Source: SLJN01 sp964505385 (GTDB taxonomy: Bacteria > Bacteroidota > Rhodothermia > Balneolales > Natronogracilivirgulaceae). Taken from it: 64,000 nt of DNA. The DNA is taken from assembly GCA_964505385.1 (NCBI GenBank), contig CAZDIA010000010.1:26609-90608 (forward strand), in the 5' to 3' direction. This document shows, in pieces, positions 54,715 through 63,410 of the stretch. A program made the position numbers and the translations under genes. The first letter of the stretch is position 1; the number at the start of each line of letters is the position of its first letter. Below the pieces are notes generated by a model, which saw only the letters and a list, made by a program, of their open reading frames with translations, did not search any database and was not told the origin of the DNA.

Positions 54715-56639
54715 TGGAATCAGAACAATTTAAGTTAGGTAAGCTCCTCTCACAGATCAATTACCCTGAAGATCTGCGCAAACTGGATATTGAACAACTG
54801 CCGGAAGTATGCGATGATCTTCGCGATTACATCATCGATACCATCTCGGTTCATGGCGGTCATTTTGGTGCCAGTCTCGGTGTTGTGGAGCTCACAGTTG
54901 CCATCCATTATAATTACAACACCCCTGATGATCTGGTTGTCTGGGATGTAGGGCATCAGGCTTACGGACACAAAATTTTAACCGGCCGTCGCGAAAATTT
55001 CCATACCAACCGCAAGTATGAGGGCTTAAGCGGCTTTCCAAAGCGCTCGGAGAGCCCCTACGACACATTCGGAGTCGGCCATTCCAGTACATCAATTTCT
55101 GCAGGCTTGGGCATGTCAGTTGCCAGAGATATGCTCCATGAGGATAAAAAAGTTGTGGCGCTTATCGGCGACGGCGCCATGACAGCCGGGCTCGCTTTTG
55201 AAGCGATGAACAATGCAGGTGCCCTCAACCGAGATATTCTGGTAATACTCAACGACAACGCCATGTCCATCGACCCGAATGTAGGTGCGCTTAAGGAGTA
55301 TCTGGCGGATATAACCACCAGCGGCACTTTCAATAAACTGCGGGATGAGATTTATGACATGCTCGGCCATTTTAAATCCGCCGGTGAGAAAATGCGGAAA
55401 GCGGCGTCCCGCCTTGAAGATGCCGTAACTTCGGCAATGACTCCCGGAGGATTGTTCAAAGCGCTCGGCTTTAAATATTACGGGCCGGTGGACGGACACA
55501 ATGTCACTAACCTTTCCCGGCAGCTGCATGATCTGCGAAATGTATCCGGGCCCAAGCTGCTCCACGCGGTTACAGTAAAAGGAAAAGGCTTTGCCCCGGC
55601 AGAGGAAGATCAGGTAAAATGGCACGCTCAGGGCAGTCCTTTTGATAAAGTAACCGGACAATCACTTGCAAAAAAACCTACGGTAAAGCCACCGCCCAAA
55701 TACCAGGATGTTTTTGCTGATACTCTTGTTGATTTAGCCGGGAAAGATGAAAAAATTGTCGGCATCACTGCAGCGATGCCATCAGGCACGGGGATGCTTA
55801 AGATGATGAAAGAGATACCCGACCGAGCATTTGACGTCGGTATTGCTGAACAGCATGCCGTCACTTTTGCTGCAGGGCTGGCAACTCAGGGGATTAAACC
55901 ATTTGTTGCCATCTACTCTACCTTCCTGCAGCGTGGCTATGATCAGGTAATCCATGATGTGGTAATTCAAAAACTGCCTGTAGTTTTTTGTATGGATCGT
56001 GCCGGTCTCGCCGGCGCAGACGGCCCGACACACCACGGCTTGTATGATATTTCCTACCTGAGGAGTCTGCCGAACATGGTAGTCGGAGCTCCGATGAATG
56101 AAATTGAGCTTCAAAATATGATGTTTACTGCATGGAAGCATCAGGAGGGGCCGTTTGCCATACGCTATCCGCGGGGAGCATCCGCAGGATTAGACCGTAA
56201 CCAGCATTATGAACAGCTGCATCCCGGCAAAGGCCGCAAACTGAAGGAAGGCGATGATATCGCAATTCTTTCCTACGGCACGATCGGAAACGAAGCCTTA
56301 AAAGCGGTCGAACAGCTCGAAGAGCAGGGTATCGATGTCGGCCACTATGATTTACGGTACGTGAAACCGCTTGACACCGACCTCATCGATGAAATTGCTT
56401 CGTCTTATAAACACCTGATCACCGTTGAAGACGGTGCCAGACTCGGCGGATTCGGCTCTGCTGTTGCAGAATATCTGATGCAAACTTCAAACCGTCCGGG
56501 CATGACCATCCTTGGCGTACCAGATCGGATAGTAGAACACGGAACCCAGCCTGAGTTGTATCACGAAGTGGGTATCGATGCAGAAGCCATAGCCGAAGAG
56601 GTTAAAGAGGCAGTTGCAGTATTACCCGATACGGTTTGA
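54714..56639 (+). CDS. dxs: 1-deoxy-D-xylulose-5-phosphate synthase
   Basis: The ATG at 54714 overlaps the xseB stop by one base. The 641-residue transketolase-type protein has HGGHFGASLGVVE, DVGHQAYGHKILTGR, the thiamine-diphosphate motif GDGAMTAG and later FDVGIAEQHAVTFAAG and DRAGLAGADGPTHHG. It makes DXP from pyruvate and glyceraldehyde-3-phosphate, first step of the non-mevalonate isoprenoid pathway. Confidence 0.98.
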   Translation: MESEQFKLGKLLSQINYPEDLRKLDIEQLPEVCDDLRDYIIDTISVHGGHFGASLGVVELTVAIHYNYNTPDDLVVWDVGHQAYGHKILTGRRENFHTNRKYEGLSGFPKRSESPYDTFGVGHSSTSISAGLGMSVARDMLHEDKKVVALIGDGAMTAGLAFEAMNNAGALNRDILVILNDNAMSIDPNVGALKEYLADITTSGTFNKLRDEIYDMLGHFKSAGEKMRKAASRLEDAVTSAMTPGGLFKALGFKYYGPVDGHNVTNLSRQLHDLRNVSGPKLLHAVTVKGKGFAPAEEDQVKWHAQGSPFDKVTGQSLAKKPTVKPPPKYQDVFADTLVDLAGKDEKIVGITAAMPSGTGMLKMMKEIPDRAFDVGIAEQHAVTFAAGLATQGIKPFVAIYSTFLQRGYDQVIHDVVIQKLPVVFCMDRAGLAGADGPTHHGLYDISYLRSLPNMVVGAPMNEIELQNMMFTAWKHQEGPFAIRYPRGASAGLDRNQHYEQLHPGKGRKLKEGDDIAILSYGTIGNEALKAVEQLEEQGIDVGHYDLRYVKPLDTDLIDEIASSYKHLITVEDGARLGGFGSAVAEYLMQTSNRPGMTILGVPDRIVEHGTQPELYHEVGIDAEAIAEEVKEAVAVLPDTV

Positions 56640-56690
56640 TCTCAGAACCAAAATCATCATCGCGACATAAGGGCGGGCATGTAAAGGATT

Positions 56691-57695
56691 ATGAGCAATA
56701 CTGAGGAATGGAAACTACATCATTTCCGGTATGATCTGCCTGATGATTTAATCGCTCAAAATCCTGCCGAACCGAGAGACCATTCCCGGCTACTGGTTTA
56801 TGAGCGTGCCACTGGAAAAATTACAGATGATTATTTCTATAACATCCCGAATCATCTACCGGATTCAACTTTGCTGGTATTAAATAATGCCAAAGTTGAT
56901 AAAGCCCGGCTCAAGTTCGGCAACAAAGAGGTGTTTGTAATCCGGCAATTCGATCCTTATACGGTAGAAGCGATGGTTCGTCCGGGTAAAAAATTCCGGA
57001 TCGGCCGAAAAATAGCGCTTAGCGATAAAATTGAAGCAGAAGTTCTGGATGTTGCTGAAGACGGGCTTCGCAGAATCCGGTTTAATCATGACCTTTCTGA
57101 TTCCACTTACGACCCGTACCGGCTCACACCGTTTCCGCCTTACATCCGGCAGGATGAAACACTTTCGGACCATTACCAAACCATCTACGCCCAAAAGCAG
57201 GGAAGTAAAGCTGCCCCGACGGCCGGCCTGCATTTCACTGACCGGGTTTTTAATCAACTCGATCAAAAAGGAATCACCCGCACTGAAGTGACGCTGCATG
57301 TAGGTTTGGGCACATTTGCGCCGGTCAAAACGGAAAATCTTGATGAGCACAAAATGCATTCCGAAGAATATGAAATCGATAAAGCCACGGCGGAGTTGCT
57401 AAATCAGGCTGAACATATCACGGCTGTCGGCACAACATCAGCCCGCACACTTGAGGCGGCCCGGCGTCAAGATGGATTTCATCCGGAACGCAAAGCTACC
57501 GACATATTCATCACTCCGGGTTATCAGTTTAAAGCGGTAGATGCCATGATCACAAATTTTCATCTTCCCGAAAGCACTCTTTTGATGATGATTTGCGCTT
57601 TTGCAGGGTATGAAGAAACCATGCAATTGTACGAACACGCCATCCGGGAGCGGTACCGCTTTTACTCTTTCGGGGATGCCATGCTGATTTTGTAG
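56691..57695 (+). CDS. queA: S-adenosylmethionine:tRNA ribosyltransferase-isomerase
   Basis: A 334-residue protein with QueA motifs: YDLPDDLIAQNPAEPRDHSRLLV, LNNAKV, AAPTAGLHFT, LHVGLGTFAPVKTE and MITNFHLPESTLLMM. It transfers the ribosyl part of SAM to preQ1 in tRNA during queuosine synthesis. AAAGG at 56683-56687 supports the start. It lies 51 nt after dxs. Confidence 0.97.
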   Translation: MSNTEEWKLHHFRYDLPDDLIAQNPAEPRDHSRLLVYERATGKITDDYFYNIPNHLPDSTLLVLNNAKVDKARLKFGNKEVFVIRQFDPYTVEAMVRPGKKFRIGRKIALSDKIEAEVLDVAEDGLRRIRFNHDLSDSTYDPYRLTPFPPYIRQDETLSDHYQTIYAQKQGSKAAPTAGLHFTDRVFNQLDQKGITRTEVTLHVGLGTFAPVKTENLDEHKMHSEEYEIDKATAELLNQAEHITAVGTTSARTLEAARRQDGFHPERKATDIFITPGYQFKAVDAMITNFHLPESTLLMMICAFAGYEETMQLYEHAIRERYRFYSFGDAMLIL

Positions 57696-57792
57696 GTATT
57701 TCAGAAATTGCAAATTAAAAAAATGAACCATTCAAAATCTGTAGATGCGAAAAGCTGCCATCATTCGTATATTATAATCCTTAAAGAAAAAT

Positions 57793-57866
57793 GCGCCCGT
57801 AGCTCAATCGGATAGAGCGTCTGACTTCGGATCAGAAGGTTGGGAGTTCGAGTCTTCCCGGGCGTA
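57793..57866 (+). tRNA. tRNA-Arg, anticodon TCG
   Basis: Acceptor GCGCCCG (57793-57799) pairs with CGGGCGT (57859-57865, one G-U), D arm AGCTC...GAGC, anticodon arm TCTGA-CTTCGGA-TCAGA with loop anticodon TCG, and T arm GGGAG-TTCGAGT-CTTCC. CCA is not encoded. The discriminator is A. No second copy of its 3' end is visible in the window. Confidence 0.95.
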
Positions 57867-58082
57867 CTCAATGAAGCCCAATGACTTAGAGTTGTTGGGT
57901 TTTTGTTGTTTTAGAGAGGTTTTTGGCTGTGGGGTCATGCCGGAGGCATAATGAATCGATACTTCCGCATTTTAAACTGATTATCTTCAGCTGCTCCATC
58001 CCTCTACTCATTTTCAGGTTTTCCCAAACATCCGGATATCTTACCTTAGACAGCAGCGCCATAAAATTAACTTGTCACTGCC
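57867..58082. other. Gap between tRNA-Arg and symporter pseudogene
   Basis: The 216 nt contain no supported gene. With the stretch before the tRNA the spacing from queA to the pseudogene is 387 nt. I find no direct repeat of the tRNA end and no integrase. Confidence 0.5.
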
Positions 58083-58381
58083 ATGCCGGATTTTACGCTT
58101 GAAACCCTCGCCCTGATCAGCATCGGGCTGTATGCCGTCTTGATTGTCAGCATTGGCTTTTATGTGTCCCGGCAGATTGGCGATTCCGGGGATTACTTTC
58201 TCGCGGGCCGCTCCCTCACCTGGTATCTGATCGGCCTGTCCCTGCTCGCCTCAAATATGTCGAATACCAGTATCATCGGGAAACTGAAGAACTCAAAACC
58301 AAGCCTTTGTACGCCAATTATCACTACCAGGCCATCGCACTGTTGCTTGTAACCGCCGCTATTGTGATCGGGTTCTGGTGA
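58083..58381 (+). pseudogene. Sodium/solute symporter pseudogene with internal deletion
   Basis: The first 66 codons are a clear SSS-family N-terminus (SIGFYVSRQIGDSGDYFLAGRSLTWYLIG, LLASNMSNTSIIG). At about 58280 the reading frame changes by two and continues as ETEELKTKPLYANYHYQAIALLLVTAAIVIGFW to a TGA at 58379-58381, the usual last segment of such symporters. So roughly 400-450 codons were lost and the ends joined out of frame. In the original frame the product ends after 89 residues with an unrelated tail. Confidence 0.83.
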
Positions 58382-58403
58382 TGGGGATTCCAAAAATATC
58401 CTG

Positions 58404-58436
58404 AGTGGCGCCCTATTAAAGAGCGCCACTTTTTTA
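58404..58436 (+). terminator. Terminator of the symporter pseudogene
   Basis: AGTGGCGC (58404-58411) pairs perfectly with GCGCCACT (58423-58430) around an 11-nt loop, then T5-T6. It lies between the pseudogene and the convergent LVIVD gene. Confidence 0.8.
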
Positions 58437-58441
58437 AAAAC

Positions 58442-60256
58442 TTACTTGCCGTCAGCAAGCTCCATCATCACTTCCGTCAACAGTTCCATTCGGCCGGTAT
58501 CTTCCGCATCTGTGCCGGCAAGATCATCAGCAAGTGATTCGAGTGCAGTACGCTGGTCTGAGGCATCTGCCATCGCCTCGATATCGTCCAGCTCAGCACG
58601 GGATGAATCAATATGTTCTTCGGAGAGACCCTCGCCGCGTTCCAACTGGTCGAGGTAGGCGCGGGCAACTGCAAAGTCGGCCGGCCACTCGTTTTTCGGC
58701 TGGTGCATGGCATTGAACTCATCGTATGTGACCAGCCTGGCTGCTTCCAGTTCGTTTTCGGTGAGATATTCGTTCGGCTCGAGCTCCAGCACATCAAAGC
58801 CGCGGGCGATCTCGGTGCCGTAAATGTAGCCGTTGTACCAGTATGTTGACCAATACCCGGCCACATGCAATTCCTCATCGCTCATCGGGCCGCGATCGAA
58901 GTAGGCAACCTCATAGGCATTTTCCGGATCAGTGAAATCAAAGACGGACACGCCACCCTGGTACCACGCCTGCACCTTGATGTCGCGTCCCGGCACCGGA
59001 ATGAGCGAGCCGTTATGCGCAACGCAGTTCTCGGTTTCCTCCTGCGGAACCGGCAGCTTGTAATATCCGTGTTGAGTGAGTTCGTCGTCTTCATGAGAAA
59101 AGAAGGCGTTAGCGCCCCATTCGGTGGGATCTTCTTCCCGGCATCGCGGCGAGGTGCCACCGCCCCATTCGTCGGTGTAGAGGATGGTAGATCCATCATT
59201 GCTAAAGGTGGCGGAGTGCCAGTATGCAAAATTCTCATCCACTACAGCATCGATACGTTCCGGATTTACCGGATCGGTGATATCAAGCAGGATACCGTTA
59301 CCTGCACAGGCACCGGCCGCAAGTCCGAGTTCCGGATAGATGGTGATGTCGTGACATTGATTCGTTTCGCGCGAGCGCTGGGTATCCTCACCGTGATCGC
59401 CGCCGGGCCACAATCCGGCAACTTCGTCCTCGTCCGCAAAAATACGTGGCTCGCTTACGATTTCGGCATGCTCAGGCGCGTCCAACGGCACCTGAATTAT
59501 TTCAATTTGGTAGAGTGAGGTTTCGGGATCGTCCTCGTCGGCAACACAACCTTCCAGCTCTTCACCCGATCGCACGTAGCTTGTACCAGAGTTGTACACG
59601 TAAAGATTTTCATCATCATTCGGATCGTCGAGGATAGTGTGAGTGTGTGAACCACGACAGGTCTGCACGGCGGCGATCTGCTGTGGTGTGGTGATGTCGC
59701 TCACGTCAAAGATCCGAACTCCGCGAAAACGCTCCTCATTTACCTCACCTTCAGCTCCGATCACATCGCAATCTATCCGCCCGCGCGGCTGTTCGACGGA
59801 CATGAAAACGAGATCCCCGTAAATCGATACATCTCCCTGCCCGCCCGGGCATACGACAGCAACCTCAAGCTGCGGACTTTGAGGATCGGCGATATCGTAG
59901 ATTTTGAATCCGTAAAAATTGCCGACAATCGCGTAATTATCCTGGAAAGCGATATCCGAGTTAGCATAGTTCAGGTCGCCGGGATTTTCCGAATCCTTGA
60001 AGATATCGGGACGCGGCAGCGAAGCAAGTAATTCCATGTTATACGAGGCGGTTTCGGCGTCGTACCATCCGGCTCCAAGATCAATGCGCGGATCATCCGG
60101 ATCCCACCAGATCTCGCTCTCCTCCTCTTCATTTTGATCGTTGGTATAGGCGTGAACCTCCGGGATTGTCGCGAGACCAATCAGCAAAGCAAAAGCGAAA
60201 ATCAACGCTGATCGCATGTAGGTTTTAATGTGGGCAAAAGTAGTGATGGAATTCAT
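58442..60256 (-). CDS. Exported LVIVD-repeat protein
   Basis: A 604-residue exported protein: signal peptide (MRSALIFAFALLIGLATIPEVHA after 13 extra residues if the ATG at 60256 is used; ATG at 60217 is an alternative). Repeated blade-like units such as YAIVGNFYGFKIYDIADPQSP and GVRIFDVSDITTP, and GGVSVFDFTDPENAYE mark LVIVD repeats of a beta-propeller. Several Cys pairs may form disulfides. The last 90 residues are helical. Function unknown. One 60-base line of it (59641-59700) counts 37 G+C, well above the surrounding genes. Confidence 0.85.
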   Translation of the reverse strand: MNSITTFAHIKTYMRSALIFAFALLIGLATIPEVHAYTNDQNEEEESEIWWDPDDPRIDLGAGWYDAETASYNMELLASLPRPDIFKDSENPGDLNYANSDIAFQDNYAIVGNFYGFKIYDIADPQSPQLEVAVVCPGGQGDVSIYGDLVFMSVEQPRGRIDCDVIGAEGEVNEERFRGVRIFDVSDITTPQQIAAVQTCRGSHTHTILDDPNDDENLYVYNSGTSYVRSGEELEGCVADEDDPETSLYQIEIIQVPLDAPEHAEIVSEPRIFADEDEVAGLWPGGDHGEDTQRSRETNQCHDITIYPELGLAAGACAGNGILLDITDPVNPERIDAVVDENFAYWHSATFSNDGSTILYTDEWGGGTSPRCREEDPTEWGANAFFSHEDDELTQHGYYKLPVPQEETENCVAHNGSLIPVPGRDIKVQAWYQGGVSVFDFTDPENAYEVAYFDRGPMSDEELHVAGYWSTYWYNGYIYGTEIARGFDVLELEPNEYLTENELEAARLVTYDEFNAMHQPKNEWPADFAVARAYLDQLERGEGLSEEHIDSSRAELDDIEAMADASDQRTALESLADDLAGTDAEDTGRMELLTEVMMELADGK

Positions 60257-60308
60257 AGGTTCAGAAAAAGGGTTGATTCAAGATGGTTTATAAAAATAAA
60301 GTTGGCGT

Positions 60309-61199
60309 TTACGGCTTGGTATCGAGCATCTCCTGCATACGCTGTATTTCAATGCGCTGATCCGACTCGACGTGCGAGGCAAAAGCAAATGCTTCCGTTT
60401 CCTGTCCGCCGGCGGGTGATGCCATCAAATCGTGTACCATATAGATAGCGCCTTCATGGTGGAAAATCATAAATTCAAGGAAAAGCTTATCAAACTCTTC
60501 ACCAGAAGCTGCTGCCAGCTCTTCCATCTGTTCGTTGGATAGCATCCCGTGCATATCCCCGTGGTCGTGTCCGTGATGGAGGTGTCCTTCGGTTTTCAGC
60601 GGCTCTATGTCGTGCAGCATGTGATGAAGATGGTCCGGAGCCTCTTTACCACGTCTCTCCAGCCATGCGATCATCTGGTCGATCTCATCACCCTGGGATC
60701 GTTCCATTCGGTCGGCCATACGCTTAATAGCTTCAGTTTCAGTGCGATCCGGCACAAGGGCGGTCATCTGAAGTGCCTGCGCGTGGTGGAGAATCATCTC
60801 CTTCATAAAGGTCACGTCAGCCTCGCTGTAAACGGGTTCATCGCCTCGGTCTCCTCGCGGACCGTCATCGACTTCGCTGGCCTGACCGGGTGCACCGGGC
60901 CGCACGATACGAGAAGGTTCCCCTTTTGCGACCCTTCCGGGCGTTAATACCTGTGTCTCTTCACCGGGCGCGCCGGGCCGGACAACCCGCGACGCTTCAG
61001 GCGCAGAGTCCTCATTGAAAACACGTGTGTCATCACCCGGTGCTCCCGGCTGTACAGTGCGGACGTCATTAGTGTCGGTAGTGGACTCAGCGGCTGAGAC
61101 CTCACCGGCTAAACAGGCAAAGCCTGCTATCCCGAGAATGATTAAACATGGTAAAAACACACATTTACGCGCCTTAGCAGATTGATATACCATATGCAC
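60309..61199 (-). CDS. Exported DUF305 protein with PGAPG repeats
   Basis: A 296-residue protein with an N-terminal hydrophobic anchor or signal (about 12-36), then three copies of the pattern R-(T/V/I)-V-(Q/R)-PGAPG at about 47, 71 and 97, and a DUF305 domain (about 125-290) with FMKEMILHHAQALQM and FMIFHHEGAIYMV, the two HH motifs of the family, plus a His-rich HLHHGHDHGDMHG loop that may bind metal. It precedes the LVIVD gene by 52 nt on the same strand and shares its GC-rich composition. Confidence 0.88.
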   Translation of the reverse strand: MHMVYQSAKARKCVFLPCLIILGIAGFACLAGEVSAAESTTDTNDVRTVQPGAPGDDTRVFNEDSAPEASRVVRPGAPGEETQVLTPGRVAKGEPSRIVRPGAPGQASEVDDGPRGDRGDEPVYSEADVTFMKEMILHHAQALQMTALVPDRTETEAIKRMADRMERSQGDEIDQMIAWLERRGKEAPDHLHHMLHDIEPLKTEGHLHHGHDHGDMHGMLSNEQMEELAAASGEEFDKLFLEFMIFHHEGAIYMVHDLMASPAGGQETEAFAFASHVESDQRIEIQRMQEMLDTKP

Positions 61200-61433
61200 A
61201 GATTTTTACGGGGCTTCCTGCAACACTTCTTTTATGAAAAACAGAGAGATAATACAGAATCCCGTTTCTCTAAACAAGCCACAATCGAGATGCCCGGAGC
61301 AGATGCGCATGCCTGCCGGTTTGAATTAATTTATAGTAAAATCTCTGGGCTTATAAGGGTACAGATTCGACTCTTGAAAACACAGTACGAACCCGCACCA
61401 TGACATTTCTCAAATAATTTGTTGTGCAATTTG

Positions 61434-61469
61434 CCGGAACCTGTAGTGCTTTGACTTTTCAGGTTCCGG
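61434..61469 (-). terminator. Candidate terminator after the thioredoxin gene
   Basis: A perfect 10-bp stem (CCGGAACCTG at 61434-61443 and its complement at 61460-61469, 16-nt loop) lies just past the thioredoxin-like gene on its strand. The following bases on that strand are A/T-rich but not a T-run, so it is an imperfect terminator. Confidence 0.5.
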
Positions 61470-61491
61470 TTTATTCTCTTGTCAGGCAGCT

Positions 61492-61725
61492 TTAGGTTTG
61501 AAATAGCTGCTTAATTTCATTTCGGGATGGCACACGGCCTGAAATTTTTATTTCGTCATCTACCACTACGGCAGGAGTCAGGCGTACACCCATCTGTACG
61601 AATTTTTGAAAATCACTTACATGCTCAACATCTGCATCAACATCAAGCTCACTAAGAACTTCTTTTACTGTTTTTTCGGTTTGATGACACTTTGAGCATC
61701 CAGGTCCTGCTATTGTTACTTTCAT
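61492..61725 (-). CDS. Thioredoxin-like redox protein
   Basis: The ATG at 61725 gives a 77-residue protein MKVTIAGPGCSKCHQTE..., a minimal thioredoxin/glutaredoxin fold with a CxxC active site (Cys10-Ser-Lys-Cys13) and a cis-Pro in VRLTPAVVVDDE. Longer upstream starts give an unrelated leader. Such small proteins partner the DUF318 permeases; reduction of a bound metal or metalloid is the usual suggestion. It ends an ArsR-permease-thioredoxin operon. Confidence 0.88.
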   Translation of the reverse strand: MKVTIAGPGCSKCHQTEKTVKEVLSELDVDADVEHVSDFQKFVQMGVRLTPAVVVDDEIKISGRVPSRNEIKQLFQT

Positions 61726-61804
61726 GATTTTACTCGCTTTTTTGTTCAGTTTAATAGTTGTATTTGATCTATTGGTCATAGTCATATGAAATTCGCTGAA
61801 TTAA

Positions 61805-62878
61805 TCAGAGGATAAAATTTCCGAAAAACCATCCAACAAGAGTGCCAAGGATGATTATGGTGGGGATATAGACCAGAGCTTTCTTAATACCGAATATCCT
61901 TGCGATTGCCAGCCAGTTGGGCAGACTGATTCCCGGGCCAACTAAAAGAAGCGTCAATGCCGGACCATATCCCATCCCCATATTCATCAGAGTATCCACA
62001 AACGGAGCTTCGGTCATGGTGGCGAAATAACTGAAAGCTCCGATTATAGTGGCTAGAAAAGAAGCCGATAAAGCATTACCACCCAGCCATTCCTGCACCC
62101 AGGCTTCCGGAAGAATAGCTTCGATTATTCCTACCAGAAAAACCCCGCCAAGCAGCAAGGGGAAAATGATTTTAACAAACCACCAAGTTTCATTAAGCCA
62201 TAATTTAATCTGACTCCACTCAATCATCAGCCACGCGTATCCTGCAGCTAAAATAGCTCCGGTACCAAAAATCAAAACCTTATGCAGATAGGGGCCTTCC
62301 ATAACCAGATAGTTGGGCGCAAGCAGACTCAATAACACCAAAATTATCAGTACAAAGTTTGTGAGTGTTATTATGGATGGTCTTGAAGAAGATGGATTCG
62401 AATCAGCAGTGGAATTTATCTGCTCCCGCATTTTTTGCTCCTCCCCGGCAAATGCACTCTTCATCACCAATCCAACAAAAATCGCCATAATTAATGCGGC
62501 TACAATGCGAACAGTAACTATCTCCGCTCCAAGTATTGTGCCCGTATATACCAAGGCTAAAATGTTGGCTGCCGGTGCAACCCAAAGAATGATGAACGCA
62601 ACGCCAACTCCGGCACCGGCATAATACAAACCTGCGGCTACGGGGATGACGGTGCAGGAACACGCTGCAACCAGAAAACTTGCTATCGCGGCAAGGGGAA
62701 AAGATTTCCAAATGCTGGCCTGCGCACCAAGTAAATCCAGAATAGCTTCTCTGTTCAAAAATGTCACCATCGCACCGGCCAGAAAAAAAGCCGGAACCAG
62801 ACAGGTGAGGGTGTGCTCCATAATGTAGTACTCAAGAGATGCCCAGCCTGATAGAAATAAATCCGTAACTAATTCCAT
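61805..62878 (-). CDS. DUF318/ArsP-like permease
   Basis: A 357-residue membrane protein with about ten helices and two related halves, with the conserved VAACSCTVIPVAAGLYYAGAGVGVAFIILWVAPAANI around residues 71-106 and GPALTLLLVGPGISLPNW in the second half. These permeases are linked to efflux of arsenical or other metal/metalloid compounds in some bacteria. Placed between an ArsR-type gene and a thioredoxin-like gene on the same strand. Substrate unknown. Confidence 0.88.
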   Translation of the reverse strand: MELVTDLFLSGWASLEYYIMEHTLTCLVPAFFLAGAMVTFLNREAILDLLGAQASIWKSFPLAAIASFLVAACSCTVIPVAAGLYYAGAGVGVAFIILWVAPAANILALVYTGTILGAEIVTVRIVAALIMAIFVGLVMKSAFAGEEQKMREQINSTADSNPSSSRPSIITLTNFVLIILVLLSLLAPNYLVMEGPYLHKVLIFGTGAILAAGYAWLMIEWSQIKLWLNETWWFVKIIFPLLLGGVFLVGIIEAILPEAWVQEWLGGNALSASFLATIIGAFSYFATMTEAPFVDTLMNMGMGYGPALTLLLVGPGISLPNWLAIARIFGIKKALVYIPTIIILGTLVGWFFGNFIL

Positions 62879-62905
62879 AAAAAACTAAATGTAAATATAA
62901 TCAAC

Positions 62906-62920
62906 TACTCATATAATGAT
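62906..62920. promoter_or_regulatory. Half-site resembling the arsR operator, upstream of the permease
   Basis: TACTCATATAATGAT, just upstream of the permease start, shares the TACTCATAT sequence with the reverse strand of the palindrome in front of arsR and has a TCAT-ATA-ATGA inverted core. A shared operator is plausible, not shown. Confidence 0.35.
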
Positions 62921-62950
62921 CTAAAAAAATACTTCGCTTAATACCTGTAT

Positions 62951-63292
62951 TTATTCAACAGCACTGAGCTTATCCGGTTGATGCGAATCGGCATCAGCTA
63001 TTTTGGCTGATAGCTCAAGCAAGTCCCAAATCTTGTCATTTGCTACATGATAATTGATCCGAACACCTGACCGGTGAGGCACTAAAATCCCACTATCAAC
63101 AAGCACTTTTATATGACGGGATAAATTCGACTGCTCCAAACCAAGTTTTGGTGCTATTTCACAACTGCAATGATAGCCGTCTCTTACTTTTTCCAGTATA
63201 CGGATACGGTTGGGATGAGCTAAGGCATCCAATATTCGCGCCTGTTTTTCTGGAGCAACCCGGTTCATAGCGTTGTGTTTAACATTGTTCAA
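62951..63292 (-). CDS. ArsR-family transcriptional regulator
   Basis: A 113-residue winged-helix repressor: RILDALAHPNRIRILEKVRDG, then the recognition helix QSNLSRHIKVLVDSGILVPHRSGVRINYHV. HCSCEIA carries two Cys near the usual ELCV metal-binding spot, suggesting a metal or metalloid sensor. It precedes the permease by 72 nt on the same strand, so it probably represses its own operon. Confidence 0.92.
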   Translation of the reverse strand: MNNVKHNAMNRVAPEKQARILDALAHPNRIRILEKVRDGYHCSCEIAPKLGLEQSNLSRHIKVLVDSGILVPHRSGVRINYHVANDKIWDLLELSAKIADADSHQPDKLSAVE

Positions 63293-63321
63293 ATAAATAC
63301 TTTTTATTGCTATGCACTAAA

Positions 63322-63341
63322 ATATGAGTAATTGATCATAT
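63322..63341. promoter_or_regulatory. Candidate ArsR operator
   Basis: ATATGA (63322-63327), an 8-nt spacer and TCATAT (63336-63341) form a perfect inverted repeat 30 nt upstream of the arsR start, the usual location of an ArsR-family operator. Confidence 0.45.
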
Positions 63342-63410
63342 AGTCAACAATATTCTTTAATCAGCCTTCTAAAGCGGTTTTTTCAGACAATCTGAACTTC
63401 AGGCGCATGC

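Noticed and set aside
57793..58082. Attachment-site/integrative-element idea at tRNA-Arg
   Set aside because: No second copy of the tRNA 3' end and no integrase gene is visible, so only the GC-rich pair and deletion scar hint at insertion.
58865..59518. 217-codon frame antisense to the LVIVD gene
   Set aside because: GC-rich genes produce long antisense frames; the translation is low-complexity-like and has no start or domain support, while the LVIVD repeats on the other strand are clear.
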